A stretch of DNA of 64,000 nucleotides from Pelagimonas sp017744045 (lineage in GTDB: Bacteria; Pseudomonadota; Alphaproteobacteria; Rhodobacterales; Rhodobacteraceae), in NCBI RefSeq assembly GCF_017744045.1, contig NZ_JAGHRD010000004.1. One strand, written 5' to 3'. The stretch's first letter is position 1. Every line of letters begins with the position of its first letter. A program made the translations under genes and the position numbers. Under the pieces are notes generated by a model that searched no databases, had not been told where the DNA came from, and saw only the letters and a program-made list of their open reading frames with translations. Of the stretch, positions 33,044-42,415 are shown in pieces.

Positions 33044-33346
33044 TCATGACCGTTTTCGCCGGCCACCTGCACTGCGGCTATGATAATCATTTGGTCGTTT
33101 ACGTACCCAGGCGATGAATTTTTCCATACGCGGATGGGCCTGCAGCGCCTCAATCGTATTGTAATCCCGCGCCAGTTCGGCCTCGGTAAACGTCGCGTGG
33201 ATCTCGGAATGGCAGATCTGGTGCAGCAAGACCACCGGCCCGTTCTTGCCGCTCTTCAGACGCGGGATCAGGTGGTGCAGGCTTTGCTTGGCCCCGGACG
33301 GGATCGGACGGCCACAAAGCGGGCAAATGGGGTCACTCTCCGTCAT
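33044..33346 (-). CDS. HNH-type nuclease-like zinc protein, 100 aa
   Basis: CPLCGRPIP near residue 8, HHLIPR near 28, and CHSEIH near 50 form the Cys/His pattern of the HNH endonuclease fold. The C-terminus is basic (SAGGRRKRS), which suits DNA or RNA binding. ATG 33346 has GGGAGAGGCAGG just upstream; longer in-frame extensions lack a start signal. It diverges from the mechanosensitive channel gene. Substrate unknown. Confidence 0.82.
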   Translation of the reverse strand: MTESDPICPLCGRPIPSGAKQSLHHLIPRLKSGKNGPVVLLHQICHSEIHATFTEAELARDYNTIEALQAHPRMEKFIAWVRKRPNDYHSRSAGGRRKRS

Positions 33347-33434
33347 CCTGCCTCTCCCTCTTGTGATTTCATCACCATAAGGGCAAGAGTTGGCAGGAAA
33401 CCCACGCAGATCAAGGCCCGCGGAGCGATACAAC

Positions 33435-34757
33435 ATGAATTTTGACCTCGCCTCGCAGCCGGAATTTGTCCAGAACCTTGTCGGCTATGCGCTGCAAGGC
33501 TGGGACATTGCCAAGGGCTGGCTGCTCTCGCCTGCGGCCTGGTCGCAATTCGGGCTGCTGGTGGCCGCCTTTGCCGCCGCCTGGTTCCTGTCCAAACGCC
33601 TGCAACCTTTGCTGGAGCGTTTCCTGACACCTGAGGATGGCAAAGTCTCGATCCTCGCCACCATCCGGCGGTTTTTCCTGATCTTTGTGCCGCTGTTGCT
33701 GCCGCTTTTGGCCTGGGCCTTTACCGGCATCGGCGAACAGGCCACCCGCGCGCTGTTTGGTTCGGGTGCGGTTATCGCCTTTGGTAAGCGTGTTTTCCTG
33801 CTGCTCGCCGCGCGTATTCTGGTGCGCGAGATCATTACGGATGGTTTCCTGCGCGTGCTTGGGCGTTTCATCCTGTTGCCAATCATGGCGCTCTACACGC
33901 TGGGCCTGCTTGATCTTGCCACGGCACGGTTGAACGAGATGACCATCGCGCTTGGCAATATCGAGTTCACCGTCATGGCAGTGATCCGGGGCATCATCGC
34001 CGGGTCGATCCTGTTCTGGCTCGGGCGTTGGTCCAATGATCAGACTGGCACCTATATCCACAAGCAAGAAGAGCTGCGCCCCGCCGCCCGCCAATTGGCC
34101 AGCAAAGCCGCCGAACTGGTGATCTATGGCATCGCCTTTATCCTTTTGATGAGCATCATTGGTATCCCGCTGACCTCCTTGGCGGTTCTCTCCGGTGCAA
34201 TTGGTGTTGGCCTTGGTTTTGGTCTGCAAAAAATCGCGTCCAATTATATCTCCGGCGTGATCCTGCTGCTCGAAGGGCAGGCGACTGTTGGTGATTACGT
34301 CGAGCTGGACAATGGCATGTCGGGCACCATCGTGCAGACCACCGCCCGCGCCATGATCCTAGAGACCTTTGATGGCCGCTGGATCGTTGTCCCGAACGAG
34401 GATTTCATCACCACGCGGGTGATCAATTACTCTGATCAAGGCTCCTCCAACCGCTACGAAGTGCCGTTTTCCGTGAGCTACAATACCGATATCAATGTGA
34501 TCCCCGACATTATTGAAAACGCCGTCGCCAAACATCCCGCCGTGCTGAGCGATCCGTTTCCGCCAGATTGCGAATTCCGCGCCTTCGGCGAAAGCGGCGT
34601 TGAATTCGCGGTGGAATTCTGGGTGAACGGCATTGATGACGGGCGCTATAAATACAGCTCCGATGTGGGCTTTCTGATCTGGAACGCGCTCAAGGATAAC
34701 GGCATCGAAATCCCCTACCCGCATCGCGTGGTGGAAATCCGCAACGCCGACGCATGA
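33435..34757 (+). CDS. MscS family mechanosensitive ion channel
   Basis: A 440-residue inner-membrane channel. About five N-terminal helices precede the conserved pore helix GVGLGFGLQKIASNYISGVI (near residue 265). The beta domain VGDYVELDNGMSGTI and the C-terminal domain with PNEDFIT follow. It opens on membrane tension to release solutes. ATG 33435 has GGAG ten bases upstream. Its stop overlaps the next start by four bases. Confidence 0.93.
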   Translation: MNFDLASQPEFVQNLVGYALQGWDIAKGWLLSPAAWSQFGLLVAAFAAAWFLSKRLQPLLERFLTPEDGKVSILATIRRFFLIFVPLLLPLLAWAFTGIGEQATRALFGSGAVIAFGKRVFLLLAARILVREIITDGFLRVLGRFILLPIMALYTLGLLDLATARLNEMTIALGNIEFTVMAVIRGIIAGSILFWLGRWSNDQTGTYIHKQEELRPAARQLASKAAELVIYGIAFILLMSIIGIPLTSLAVLSGAIGVGLGFGLQKIASNYISGVILLLEGQATVGDYVELDNGMSGTIVQTTARAMILETFDGRWIVVPNEDFITTRVINYSDQGSSNRYEVPFSVSYNTDINVIPDIIENAVAKHPAVLSDPFPPDCEFRAFGESGVEFAVEFWVNGIDDGRYKYSSDVGFLIWNALKDNGIEIPYPHRVVEIRNADA

Positions 34758-35950
34758 GCAAAGCGCTGATCATTGGCGGCGGTCCGGCGGGGCTGATGGC
34801 AGCCGAGATGCTGCTGGATGGCGGGCATCAGGTCGTGCTGGCCGAGGCCAAACCGACACTGGCGCGCAAATTCCTGATGGCGGGGAAATCCGGGTTGAAC
34901 CTGTCCAAGATGGAAGTGTTTGAGCAATTCCTCGCGGCCTATCGCGCGGATGCCGAGCCGCTGCGCCCCATGCTGCAAGCGTTCGGACCGGAGGACGCGC
35001 GCGCCTGGGCCGAAGCCTTGGGGCAAGAGATGTTTACCGGCTCGACCGGGCGTCTTTTTCCCAAGGTGATGAAGGCCTCGCCGCTCTTGCGCGCCTGGAT
35101 CACCCGACTTTCGAACAAGGGGCTGGAGATCAACCTGCGCTGGCGCTGGACCGACTGGCAAGACGGTGCGTTTCACTTCGATACGCCGGATGGGAGCCAG
35201 GTTCTGACGCCCGATGTAACCATCCTCGCCCTTGGCGGGGCAAGTTGGGCGCGGCTGGGCTCTGATGGCACCTGGACCAGGCAATTTGTACGAAACGGGC
35301 TGAAAATCACCCCCTTTGCCCCCTCCAATGCTGGTCTACTCGTCGACTGGTCGCCCTATATGGCCAAACATTTCGGCAGCCCGATCAAAAACGCCCTGTT
35401 CCGCAGCGGCGATATGGAAAACCGGGGCGAGGCTGTGATCTCCTCCAAAGGTCTCGAAGGCGGCGGGATCTATCCTCTCTCTCCCGCGCTTCGGTCCGGG
35501 TCCACTTTGCATATCGACTTGTTTCCCCATCTCTCCACCGCCGAGCTACAAAAGCGTCTGGAAAAACCGCGTGGCAAACAAAGCCTGTCAAACGTCCTGC
35601 GCAAGACCCTGAAAATCCCCCCCGCCACGTGGGCCCTGATTTCCGAGGTCGCCCGCCCCCTCCCGTCCGCGCCATCCGAGCTGACCGATCTGCTGAAAAA
35701 CCTACCACTCCCGCATCAAGGGCTGCGCCACCTGGACGAGGCGATTTCGACAACTGGCGGTGTGCCCTGGGCGTCCCTAACGCCGGAATTGATGCTCAAA
35801 GACCGACCCGGCCTGTTCTGCGCAGGCGAAATGGTCGATTGGGACGCGCCAACGGGCGGATACCTCTTGACGGCTTGCCTCGCCATGGGGCGATGGGCCG
35901 GGCTCCATGCCAGCCAATTTCTATACAATCACGGTGAAACCGTCGAATAG
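34754..35950 (+). CDS. TIGR03862 family flavoprotein (HI0933/YhiN-like)
   Basis: A 398-residue FAD-binding oxidoreductase. The dinucleotide motif IIGGGPAGLMAAEML starts at residue 6, then GKSGLNLS, GSTGRLFPK, and a C-terminal GEMVDWDAPTGGYLL where FAD is held. It belongs to the BaiN/YhiN-like group; the reaction is unknown. It is translationally coupled (ATGA) to the MscS-type gene. The 3' end overlaps a convergent small gene by 22 bases. Confidence 0.88.
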   Translation: MSKALIIGGGPAGLMAAEMLLDGGHQVVLAEAKPTLARKFLMAGKSGLNLSKMEVFEQFLAAYRADAEPLRPMLQAFGPEDARAWAEALGQEMFTGSTGRLFPKVMKASPLLRAWITRLSNKGLEINLRWRWTDWQDGAFHFDTPDGSQVLTPDVTILALGGASWARLGSDGTWTRQFVRNGLKITPFAPSNAGLLVDWSPYMAKHFGSPIKNALFRSGDMENRGEAVISSKGLEGGGIYPLSPALRSGSTLHIDLFPHLSTAELQKRLEKPRGKQSLSNVLRKTLKIPPATWALISEVARPLPSAPSELTDLLKNLPLPHQGLRHLDEAISTTGGVPWASLTPELMLKDRPGLFCAGEMVDWDAPTGGYLLTACLAMGRWAGLHASQFLYNHGETVE

Positions 35951-36117
35951 GCTTCGGCCACGCCCAGAAACGTCTTGATATGCGGCAGGATGGTGACCGC
36001 GACAATGCCAACCAACGCCCCGACGCCCAACCGGATCGGCGCGCCACCCAGTTTTGGGCCAGCCAAACCGAGCAGGCCACAAACACTGGCGTAAAAGCCC
36101 AAAGAAACCGGATCCAT
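35929..36117 (-). CDS. small two-helix membrane protein, 62 aa
   Basis: Two hydrophobic segments (LGFYASVCGLLGLAGPKLG and LGVGALVGIVAVTILPHI) are separated by a short polar turn. ATG 36117 follows GGAGGGG at about the right distance; the ATG just before it is the alternative. Its end overlaps the convergent flavoprotein gene. No family recognised. Confidence 0.55.
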   Translation of the reverse strand: MDPVSLGFYASVCGLLGLAGPKLGGAPIRLGVGALVGIVAVTILPHIKTFLGVAEAYSTVSP

Positions 36118-36246
36118 CATCCCCTCCGCGCAATCTGCTCCTGAAAACAACCAGTATAGCGCAACGAGCCTAGAATCGCGACAACTGCGGGATGGCGGGT
36201 GGGGCGTCGTGCCAAGGGCACGCGCGTCACCCCCTCCCGCAAACGC

Positions 36247-39021
36247 TTATTCAGCGGCGATTTTCTCGACGGCTTCCACGCGAACAGCCGAGAATTTGAA
36301 CTCGGGGATTTTGCCATAAGGGTCAATCGCCGGGTTGGTCAGCACATTGGCGGCCGCCTCCACATAGGCAAAGGGCACAAAGACCATATCTGGCGCAATG
36401 GCACGATCCGCCCGCGCCATGATCTCGATCGAGCCACGCCGTGTCGTCAGGCGGATCATATCACCCGGCTCTACCCCAAGGCCACGCAAAGTGCTTGGGT
36501 GCAGCGAACAGTTCGCCTCCGGCTCCACCGCATCCAACACCCGCGAGCGCCGCGTCATCGACCCGGTATGCCAATGCTCCAACTGCCGCCCGGTGGTCAT
36601 GATCATCGGGAAGTCCGCATCCGGAGCCTCATCCGGCGCAATCACCGAGGCTGGCGTGAACTTCGCCCGCCCCTCCGCGCGTGGGAAGCCGTCACCAAAC
36701 ACAATTGGTTGGCCTGGATCAGTCTCATGCAGCGACGGATAGGTGATCGTCTCGGTCTTGAGCCGCTCCCAGGTAATGTTGTCCAGCGATTTCATGTTCA
36801 GCTTCATCTCGGCAAAGACCTCGCTGACATCGCTGTAGTTCCAGTTCAGCCCGCAACGCTGCGCCAGTTCCACAGTCACGGCCCAATCCTCGCGCGCCTC
36901 GCCGGGCGGCGGCACGGCGGGGCGCACCCGCTGCACCTGACGGTTGGTGTTGGACACCGTGCCGTTCTTTTCATAGAGCGCGCTGGCAGGCAGGATCACA
37001 TCCGCATAATTCGCGGTTTCGGTCAAAAAGATATCCTGCACCACCATGACCTCAAGCTTGGCAAAGGCATCGCGGGCATGTTCCACATCCGGGTCGGACA
37101 TGGCCGGGTTTTCACCCTGAATATACATGCCCTTGATATTGCCCGCATAAACTTCGTCCACGATCTCGGTAACGGTCAGACCTTTTTCATTGCTGAAATC
37201 ATCGCTGTCCCAAACCTCGGTAAAGGCTTGGCGCACCCCGTCATCGGTCACGCTTTGATAATCGGGCAAGAACATCGGGATTAGCCCGGCATCCGAGGCC
37301 CCCTGCACATTGTTCTGTCCCCGCAGCGGGTGCAAACCCGCGCCCGGCTTGCCGACATTGCCGGTCATCAGCGCCAAGGAAATCAGGCAACGCGAATTAT
37401 CCGTACCATGAATATGCTGCGACACGCCCATGCCCCAGAAAATCAAACCGGCCTTGGCCCCCGCAAAGGTGCGCGCCACGCGGCGCAGCTGCTCTGGCGC
37501 GATCCCGCAAATCTCTGTCATGGCTTCAGGCGTGAACTGCGCCAGATGCTGTTTCTCGGCTTCCCAATTCTCGGTGTATTTGTCGATATAGGCCTGATCA
37601 TACAGCCCCTCTTCCACGATCACATTCATGATCGCGTTCAGCATCGACACATCTGCACCTGGGCGAAATTGCAGCATTTCATCGGCAAAGCGGCGCATGC
37701 CAACCCCGCGTGGATCCATCACGATCAGCTTTCCACCGCGCTTGGTGAACTGCTTGAAATAGGTCGCTGCGACGGGGTGGTTTTCAATCGGGTTGGCCCC
37801 GATGATGATCGCCACATCGGCGTTTTCGATTTCGTTAAAGGTTGCGGTCACCGCGCCCGAACCAACGTTTTCGATCAGCGCCGAAACGGACGAGGCATGG
37901 CACAGCCGCGTGCAGTGATCGACATTGTTATGCTTAAAGCCCTGACGGATGAATTTCTGGAACAGATAGGCTTCTTCATTGGTGCATTTGGCGCTGCCAA
38001 ACCCCGCAACCGACCGCCCACCATGGGTGTCGCGCAACCCGGTCAGGCCCTTGGCCGCAACCTCAAGTGCCTCATCCCAGCTCGCTTCGCGGAAATGCGT
38101 GTCGAGATTGCCGGGATCGACATTCAACCCCTTGGCCGGCGCATCGTCGCGGCGGATCAGCGGTTTTGTCAGGCGGTGCGGGTGGTGGATATAGTCAAAG
38201 CCGAACCGGCCCTTGACGCAAAGCCGCCCTTCATTTGCCGGGCCATTGATGCCCTCGACATATTTGACTTTACCGTCCTTGACCTTGAGCGAGACCTTGC
38301 AGCCGACGCCGCAGAATGGGCAGACGCTTTCGGTTTCGGAATCATAATCCTTGCTATCCCCCACCTCTTGCGCGTCCAAAACGGTGGCGGGCATCAGCGC
38401 CCCGGTGGGGCAAGCCTGCACACATTCGCCGCAAGCCACACAGGTCGAGGCCCCCATCGGGTCAGCCATATCAAAGGTCGGATAGGAATCGTGGCCACGC
38501 CCGGCCATGCCGATCACGTCATTGACCTGCACTTCGCGGCAGGCGCGCACGCATAACCCACATTGAATGCAGGCATCCAGATTGACGCGCATCGCCACAT
38601 GGGAATCATCCAGCAAAGGAATGCGTTCGGGTTCAATGGTCGGGAAACGGCTCTCTTCGACGCCGTTCTCTTCGGCCATATCCCAAAGATGGCTGGATTT
38701 GTCATGGGCCGCTTCGCGCTCTGGCTGATCTGCCAGCAACAGCTCCATCACCATCTTACGCGCGTTTTCAGCGCGAGCATTGTTGGTGGTGACCACCATC
38801 CCCTCGCTGGGTTCGCGGATACAGGAGGCCGCCAGCGTGCGCTCGCCCTCGATCTCGACCATACAGGCGCGACAATTGCCATCAGGGCGATAGCCGGGCG
38901 CGGGCTTGTGGCACAGATGCGGGATTTTCAGGCCGCGGCCATTGGCCACTTCCCAAATGGTCATTCCCTTTTCCGCTTCGACTGTCTGGCCATCAAGCTG
39001 GAATCGAATTTTGTCGGACAT
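36247..39021 (-). CDS. fdhA: formate dehydrogenase alpha subunit (Mo/W-bis-MGD, Cys type)
   Basis: A 924-residue catalytic subunit oxidising formate to CO2. The N-terminus is NuoG-like: [2Fe-2S] cysteines at 37, 50 and 53 and near 67 (HLC, NCRAC, ASC). Two ferredoxin-type clusters follow (CIQCGLCVRAC, CVACGECVQACPTG), then the [4Fe-4S] site CPFCGVGC. The catalytic position in CTRLCHASSVSALIENVG is cysteine, not selenocysteine. This is the layout of NAD-linked, soluble FDHs. Partner genes for the diaphorase and small subunits, and fdhD, are absent from both sides here. It has its own promoter region (39022-39215), shared with a divergent aminotransferase. Confidence 0.93.
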   Translation of the reverse strand: MSDKIRFQLDGQTVEAEKGMTIWEVANGRGLKIPHLCHKPAPGYRPDGNCRACMVEIEGERTLAASCIREPSEGMVVTTNNARAENARKMVMELLLADQPEREAAHDKSSHLWDMAEENGVEESRFPTIEPERIPLLDDSHVAMRVNLDACIQCGLCVRACREVQVNDVIGMAGRGHDSYPTFDMADPMGASTCVACGECVQACPTGALMPATVLDAQEVGDSKDYDSETESVCPFCGVGCKVSLKVKDGKVKYVEGINGPANEGRLCVKGRFGFDYIHHPHRLTKPLIRRDDAPAKGLNVDPGNLDTHFREASWDEALEVAAKGLTGLRDTHGGRSVAGFGSAKCTNEEAYLFQKFIRQGFKHNNVDHCTRLCHASSVSALIENVGSGAVTATFNEIENADVAIIIGANPIENHPVAATYFKQFTKRGGKLIVMDPRGVGMRRFADEMLQFRPGADVSMLNAIMNVIVEEGLYDQAYIDKYTENWEAEKQHLAQFTPEAMTEICGIAPEQLRRVARTFAGAKAGLIFWGMGVSQHIHGTDNSRCLISLALMTGNVGKPGAGLHPLRGQNNVQGASDAGLIPMFLPDYQSVTDDGVRQAFTEVWDSDDFSNEKGLTVTEIVDEVYAGNIKGMYIQGENPAMSDPDVEHARDAFAKLEVMVVQDIFLTETANYADVILPASALYEKNGTVSNTNRQVQRVRPAVPPPGEAREDWAVTVELAQRCGLNWNYSDVSEVFAEMKLNMKSLDNITWERLKTETITYPSLHETDPGQPIVFGDGFPRAEGRAKFTPASVIAPDEAPDADFPMIMTTGRQLEHWHTGSMTRRSRVLDAVEPEANCSLHPSTLRGLGVEPGDMIRLTTRRGSIEIMARADRAIAPDMVFVPFAYVEAAANVLTNPAIDPYGKIPEFKFSAVRVEAVEKIAAE

Positions 39022-39215
39022 GCGCGTTCCCTCCGGTCTTGGCCCCTATCTAGACCATTTCCCCACCCAAAAGTGTAAGCCATTCCCGACACCTTCGCAG
39101 TGATTTGCGCCGCGCTTGGTTTCCGATGATGATCAAAAACATCGCAAGCGCGTCGCGCCGCTCTGGACCTTGCCAAAAGACAGGCCTAGCTTGCCCAAAA
39201 ACGAGAGGAGCTGGC

Positions 39216-40076
39216 ATGGCGATCGGCAAGACAATCCGCACCTATTTCAACGGCAGCTGGCAGGACGGTGACGCCATGGTCATGCGCGCCGCCGATCATG
39301 GCATGTGGCTGGGCAGTTCCGTCTTTGATGGCGCGCGGATGGTCAACGGGATGACACCGGATCTGGACGCCCATTGCGCCCGCACCAATCGATCGGCTGA
39401 GGCGCTGATGATCAAACCGACCGTTTCCACCGATAATATGGTCGAGATTGCCCTTGAAGGGCTGAAAGGTTTTGCGCCCGGCGCTGCCGTTTACATCCGC
39501 CCGATGTATTGGGCGATCCATGGCGATGCGACCGCGATTGTCCCGACCCCTGACGAAACCGGTTTTGCCATCAGCCTCGAAGAGGTGCCCATGGCCCCCG
39601 AAAGCGCCAGCACCACGCTGGGCTATACCCGCTTTCGCCGCCCCGTGCTGGAAAGCTCCGTTGTGAACGCCAAGGCGGGCTGCCTCTATCCCAACAATGC
39701 CCGCATGTTGGCCGAGGTCCGCGCACGCGGCTTTGGCAATGCGCTGGTGGCCGATGCGCTTGGCAATGTCGCCGAAAGCGCGACCGCCAATGTGTTCATG
39801 GTCAAAGATGGCGAGGTCTTTACCCCCGTGGCCAACGGCACTTTCCTTGCCGGGATCACCCGCGCGCGCCACATCACCAACTTGTTGGCCGATGGTGTCA
39901 CAGTTCATGAATCCGTGCTGAGCTTTGACGATTTCAACGATGCGGATGAGGTGTTTTTGTCGGGCAATATGAACAAGGTCACCCCGGTGACCGGTATCGA
40001 AGGCCGCTCATACCAGGTTGGCCCTGTCACCCGCCGCGTGCGTGAAATGTACTGGGATTGGGCCGCCTCTGCCTAA
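39216..40076 (+). CDS. branched-chain amino acid aminotransferase-like, class IV PLP enzyme
   Basis: A 286-residue class IV aminotransferase. The PLP lysine lies in SSVVNAKAGCLYPNN (near residue 150). GNVAESATANVFMVKDG and TPVANGTFLAGITR are the cofactor phosphate-binding blocks. ATG 39216 has GAGAGGAG six bases upstream. The best match is a branched-chain transaminase (IlvE-like), though D-amino acid and aminodeoxychorismate types share the fold. It is divergent from fdhA. Confidence 0.87.
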   Translation: MAIGKTIRTYFNGSWQDGDAMVMRAADHGMWLGSSVFDGARMVNGMTPDLDAHCARTNRSAEALMIKPTVSTDNMVEIALEGLKGFAPGAAVYIRPMYWAIHGDATAIVPTPDETGFAISLEEVPMAPESASTTLGYTRFRRPVLESSVVNAKAGCLYPNNARMLAEVRARGFGNALVADALGNVAESATANVFMVKDGEVFTPVANGTFLAGITRARHITNLLADGVTVHESVLSFDDFNDADEVFLSGNMNKVTPVTGIEGRSYQVGPVTRRVREMYWDWAASA

Positions 40077-40157
40077 GGACCAAACAGCCCATCGCGTTTT
40101 GAACGCTTGCCAGTGGCGTGAACCAAAGGCATGATCCATCCGGATAGGGAGTTTTAG

Positions 40158-40613
40158 ATGCGCAAGTTTCTCGTTGTTCTGGATGACAGCCGCGAATGCC
40201 TCAACGCAATGCGCTTTGCCGCGATGCGCGCCGCCAATACAGGCGGAGGCGTGGCGATTCTGTCGGTGATTCCCCCGGATGAGTTCAATCACTGGATCGG
40301 CGTCGGCGCTGTGATGCGCGAAGAGGCGCGCGAACGTATTCACGCCCATTTCGAGGTTTTCGCCAAGTGGATGCGCGACAAACAAGGGGTCGACCCCGAG
40401 TTGGTGATCCGCGAAGGCGAGGCAGTGCCGGAAATTGTCGCCCATGTGAACTCTGACCCCGAGGTGGGCGTTCTGGTTCTGGGCGCAGCCACAGATCGCA
40501 AGGGCCCCGGCCCGATCATCAGCCATATCACCCGCAACTTTGGCGCTTTGCCCATCCCGGTCACCATCGTCCCCGGTGACATGTCCAAAGAACGGCTCGA
40601 AGCGATTACCTGA
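40158..40613 (+). CDS. universal stress protein (UspA family)
   Basis: A 151-residue protein. The start MRKFLVVLDDSRECLNAMRFA holds the conserved Asp of the Usp fold. VLVLGAATDRKGPGPII near residue 115 resembles the ATP-binding G-x2-G-x9-G block. It could bind ATP and act under stress. It ends one base before the DUF2267-like gene, so the two are probably one transcript. Confidence 0.87.
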   Translation: MRKFLVVLDDSRECLNAMRFAAMRAANTGGGVAILSVIPPDEFNHWIGVGAVMREEARERIHAHFEVFAKWMRDKQGVDPELVIREGEAVPEIVAHVNSDPEVGVLVLGAATDRKGPGPIISHITRNFGALPIPVTIVPGDMSKERLEAIT

Positions 40614-40614
40614 C

Positions 40615-41070
40615 ATGCCCATGCCCTGGAGCTATCGCCATGCTGGCAAGGAATGGCGCGGTTTTCTCGACGACGCCAAAGACCAGCTGGGAACCACCTC
40701 AGACAACGTAACCTACACCGTGGCCGAAGGCGTTTTTCGCGCCTTTCGCGCCCGTTTGACCACGCAGCAAGCACTGGACTTTGCGCAGATCCTTCCGACA
40801 ACACTGCGCGCCCTTTTTGTGCAGGATTGGCAGATCGCGGAACCGCAGCCCTGGGCGGACCCTGAGACCTATCTGCGAGAAACGCGCGAATTGCGAAAGC
40901 ATCACAATCTCGCACCTGAGAACGCGCTTTTTGCTGTGTCCTTTGCCCTGCACCGCGCCGTTCAGCCCGCCGAATTGACCCGTGCCTTGGACAAGATCGC
41001 GCCAGAGGCGGTTGCCTTTTGGCATCTCGAAAATGTCGATCCTGCCGAGCTTGGCCCCCGGTTTCGGTGA
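40615..41070 (+). CDS. DUF2267-like protein
   Basis: A 151-residue helical protein. WSYRHAGKEWRGFLDDAKDQLG is near the start, followed by a repeat-like pattern of helices (VAEGVFRAFRARLTTQQALDFAQILPTTLRALF). This matches the DUF2267 fold, which often sits beside Usp genes in stress contexts, as here. Function unknown. ATG 40615 starts one base after the Usp stop region. Confidence 0.72.
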   Translation: MPMPWSYRHAGKEWRGFLDDAKDQLGTTSDNVTYTVAEGVFRAFRARLTTQQALDFAQILPTTLRALFVQDWQIAEPQPWADPETYLRETRELRKHHNLAPENALFAVSFALHRAVQPAELTRALDKIAPEAVAFWHLENVDPAELGPRFR

Positions 41071-41128
41071 GCTGGATCAAAGACCTCGCCGCCGCTATTC
41101 GTTAACCTTTGCCGGAAAGGAGGCCCTT

Positions 41129-41632
41129 ATGCCTGCCACCTGCAAAGCCGAGCTTCGCGCCGTTGCTGACAAGGAATTTGCCAAACTGCAAAAGCTGTTG
41201 GATCAAATCCCTGACGACCTTGCCCTCACTCCGGATTCCGACGGGATCACACCCAAGGATATCATTGCCCATCGCGCCCATTGGATCGCGCTGTTTCTGG
41301 GCTGGTATCACGCCGGTCAAGCGGGTCTTGCTGTCGAAATCCCCGCCCCCGGTTACAAGTGGAACGAGCTGAAGCGCTACAATGCCGATCTGCGTGCGGC
41401 CCAACAGGATGTCAGCTGGCCCGAGGCCTGCGCGATGTTATGGGCGTGGCATTTATGTTGGTTGGGGCTGATCGGGGATTTGGATGACATAGCCCTTTAT
41501 GGCGAGCCGATGAAGGGCGGGAACAACAAATGGACAACCGGCCGTTGGGCCGAGGCCGCCGCCCCTTCGCATTACCGATCTGCCGCAAAATACCTAAGGC
41601 AGCGACTGAAAGCGTATCAATCGGCCCGGTAA
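41129..41632 (+). CDS. ClbS/DfsB family four-helix bundle protein
   Basis: A 167-residue protein. GITPKDIIAHRAHWIALFLGWYHAGQAG is the usual helix pair with conserved HW, and a later KWTTGRWAEAAAPSHYRSA follows. The family covers colibactin self-resistance protein ClbS and many unknown relatives. ATG 41129 has AAAGGAGG six bases upstream. It may be a DinB-like detoxifying enzyme. The exact role is unknown. Confidence 0.75.
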   Translation: MPATCKAELRAVADKEFAKLQKLLDQIPDDLALTPDSDGITPKDIIAHRAHWIALFLGWYHAGQAGLAVEIPAPGYKWNELKRYNADLRAAQQDVSWPEACAMLWAWHLCWLGLIGDLDDIALYGEPMKGGNNKWTTGRWAEAAAPSHYRSAAKYLRQRLKAYQSAR

Positions 41633-41735
41633 GGCGATAAAATCACTCAGCAATAAGATTAGAACAATTCTAAACCTTGACCTTCGCCCTTACGAAGCGC
41701 ATATTTTCACCGAGACCAGAAAAGGCGCATCCCAA

Positions 41736-42299
41736 ATGTTCATTCAGACAGAATCAACTCCGAACCCAGCCACGCTGAAATTCCTGCCCGGCCTGACCGT
41801 GCTGGAAATGGGCACCGCCGATTTTCCAACCGCCGCCGCCGCCGCGGCCTCGCCTCTTGCGCAGCGCTTGTTTGCGGTTGATGGCGTCGCGGGCGTCTTC
41901 TTTGGCAATGATTTTGTCACCGTCACCAAAGGCGACGACATTGATTGGGATCACCTGAAACCGTCGATCCTAGGCGCGATCATGGAGCATTTCCAATCCG
42001 GTCAGCCGGTAATGGCGGATGGTGCCACACAAGCCGGCGGTCATGCGGATCATGACGGTGAGGATGGCGAAATTGTTGGTCAAATCAAGGAATTGCTCGA
42101 CAGCCGCGTGCGCCCGGCTGTGGCGCAGGATGGCGGCGACATCACCTTTCACGGGTTTGATCGCGGCGTGGTTTACCTGCACATGCAGGGGGCCTGCGCC
42201 GGTTGCCCCAGCTCAACCTTGACGTTGAAAATGGGCATCGAGAACCTGCTGCGCCACTACATTCCCGAAGTGACCGAGGTTCGCCCGGTCGCCGTTTGA
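41736..42299 (+). CDS. NfuA/NifU-type Fe-S cluster carrier
   Basis: A 187-residue protein. The N-terminal domain (MFIQTESTPNPATLKFLPG) is the Nfu-N fold and the C-terminal domain is NifU-like, with the cluster-binding pair CAGCPSS. It carries [4Fe-4S] clusters to target proteins, which in this window could include fdhA and the CDGSH protein. tsaB follows 116 bases later. Length normal. Confidence 0.92.
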   Translation: MFIQTESTPNPATLKFLPGLTVLEMGTADFPTAAAAAASPLAQRLFAVDGVAGVFFGNDFVTVTKGDDIDWDHLKPSILGAIMEHFQSGQPVMADGATQAGGHADHDGEDGEIVGQIKELLDSRVRPAVAQDGGDITFHGFDRGVVYLHMQGACAGCPSSTLTLKMGIENLLRHYIPEVTEVRPVAV

Positions 42300-42415
42300 C
42301 CCATCGGTCAAGTTTTGCTGGACAAGGAACGAGGTCACTCATTGCGGTGGCCTTTTTCTTTGCGCCCCGCTCTGCGCCCCTTGTTTTCCGTGGCTGAGAC
42401 CGGCAGAGACAAGTC

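Noticed and set aside
36247..39021. Possibility that the formate dehydrogenase is a selenoprotein
   Set aside because: The active-site position is encoded as Cys and the frame has no in-frame TGA.
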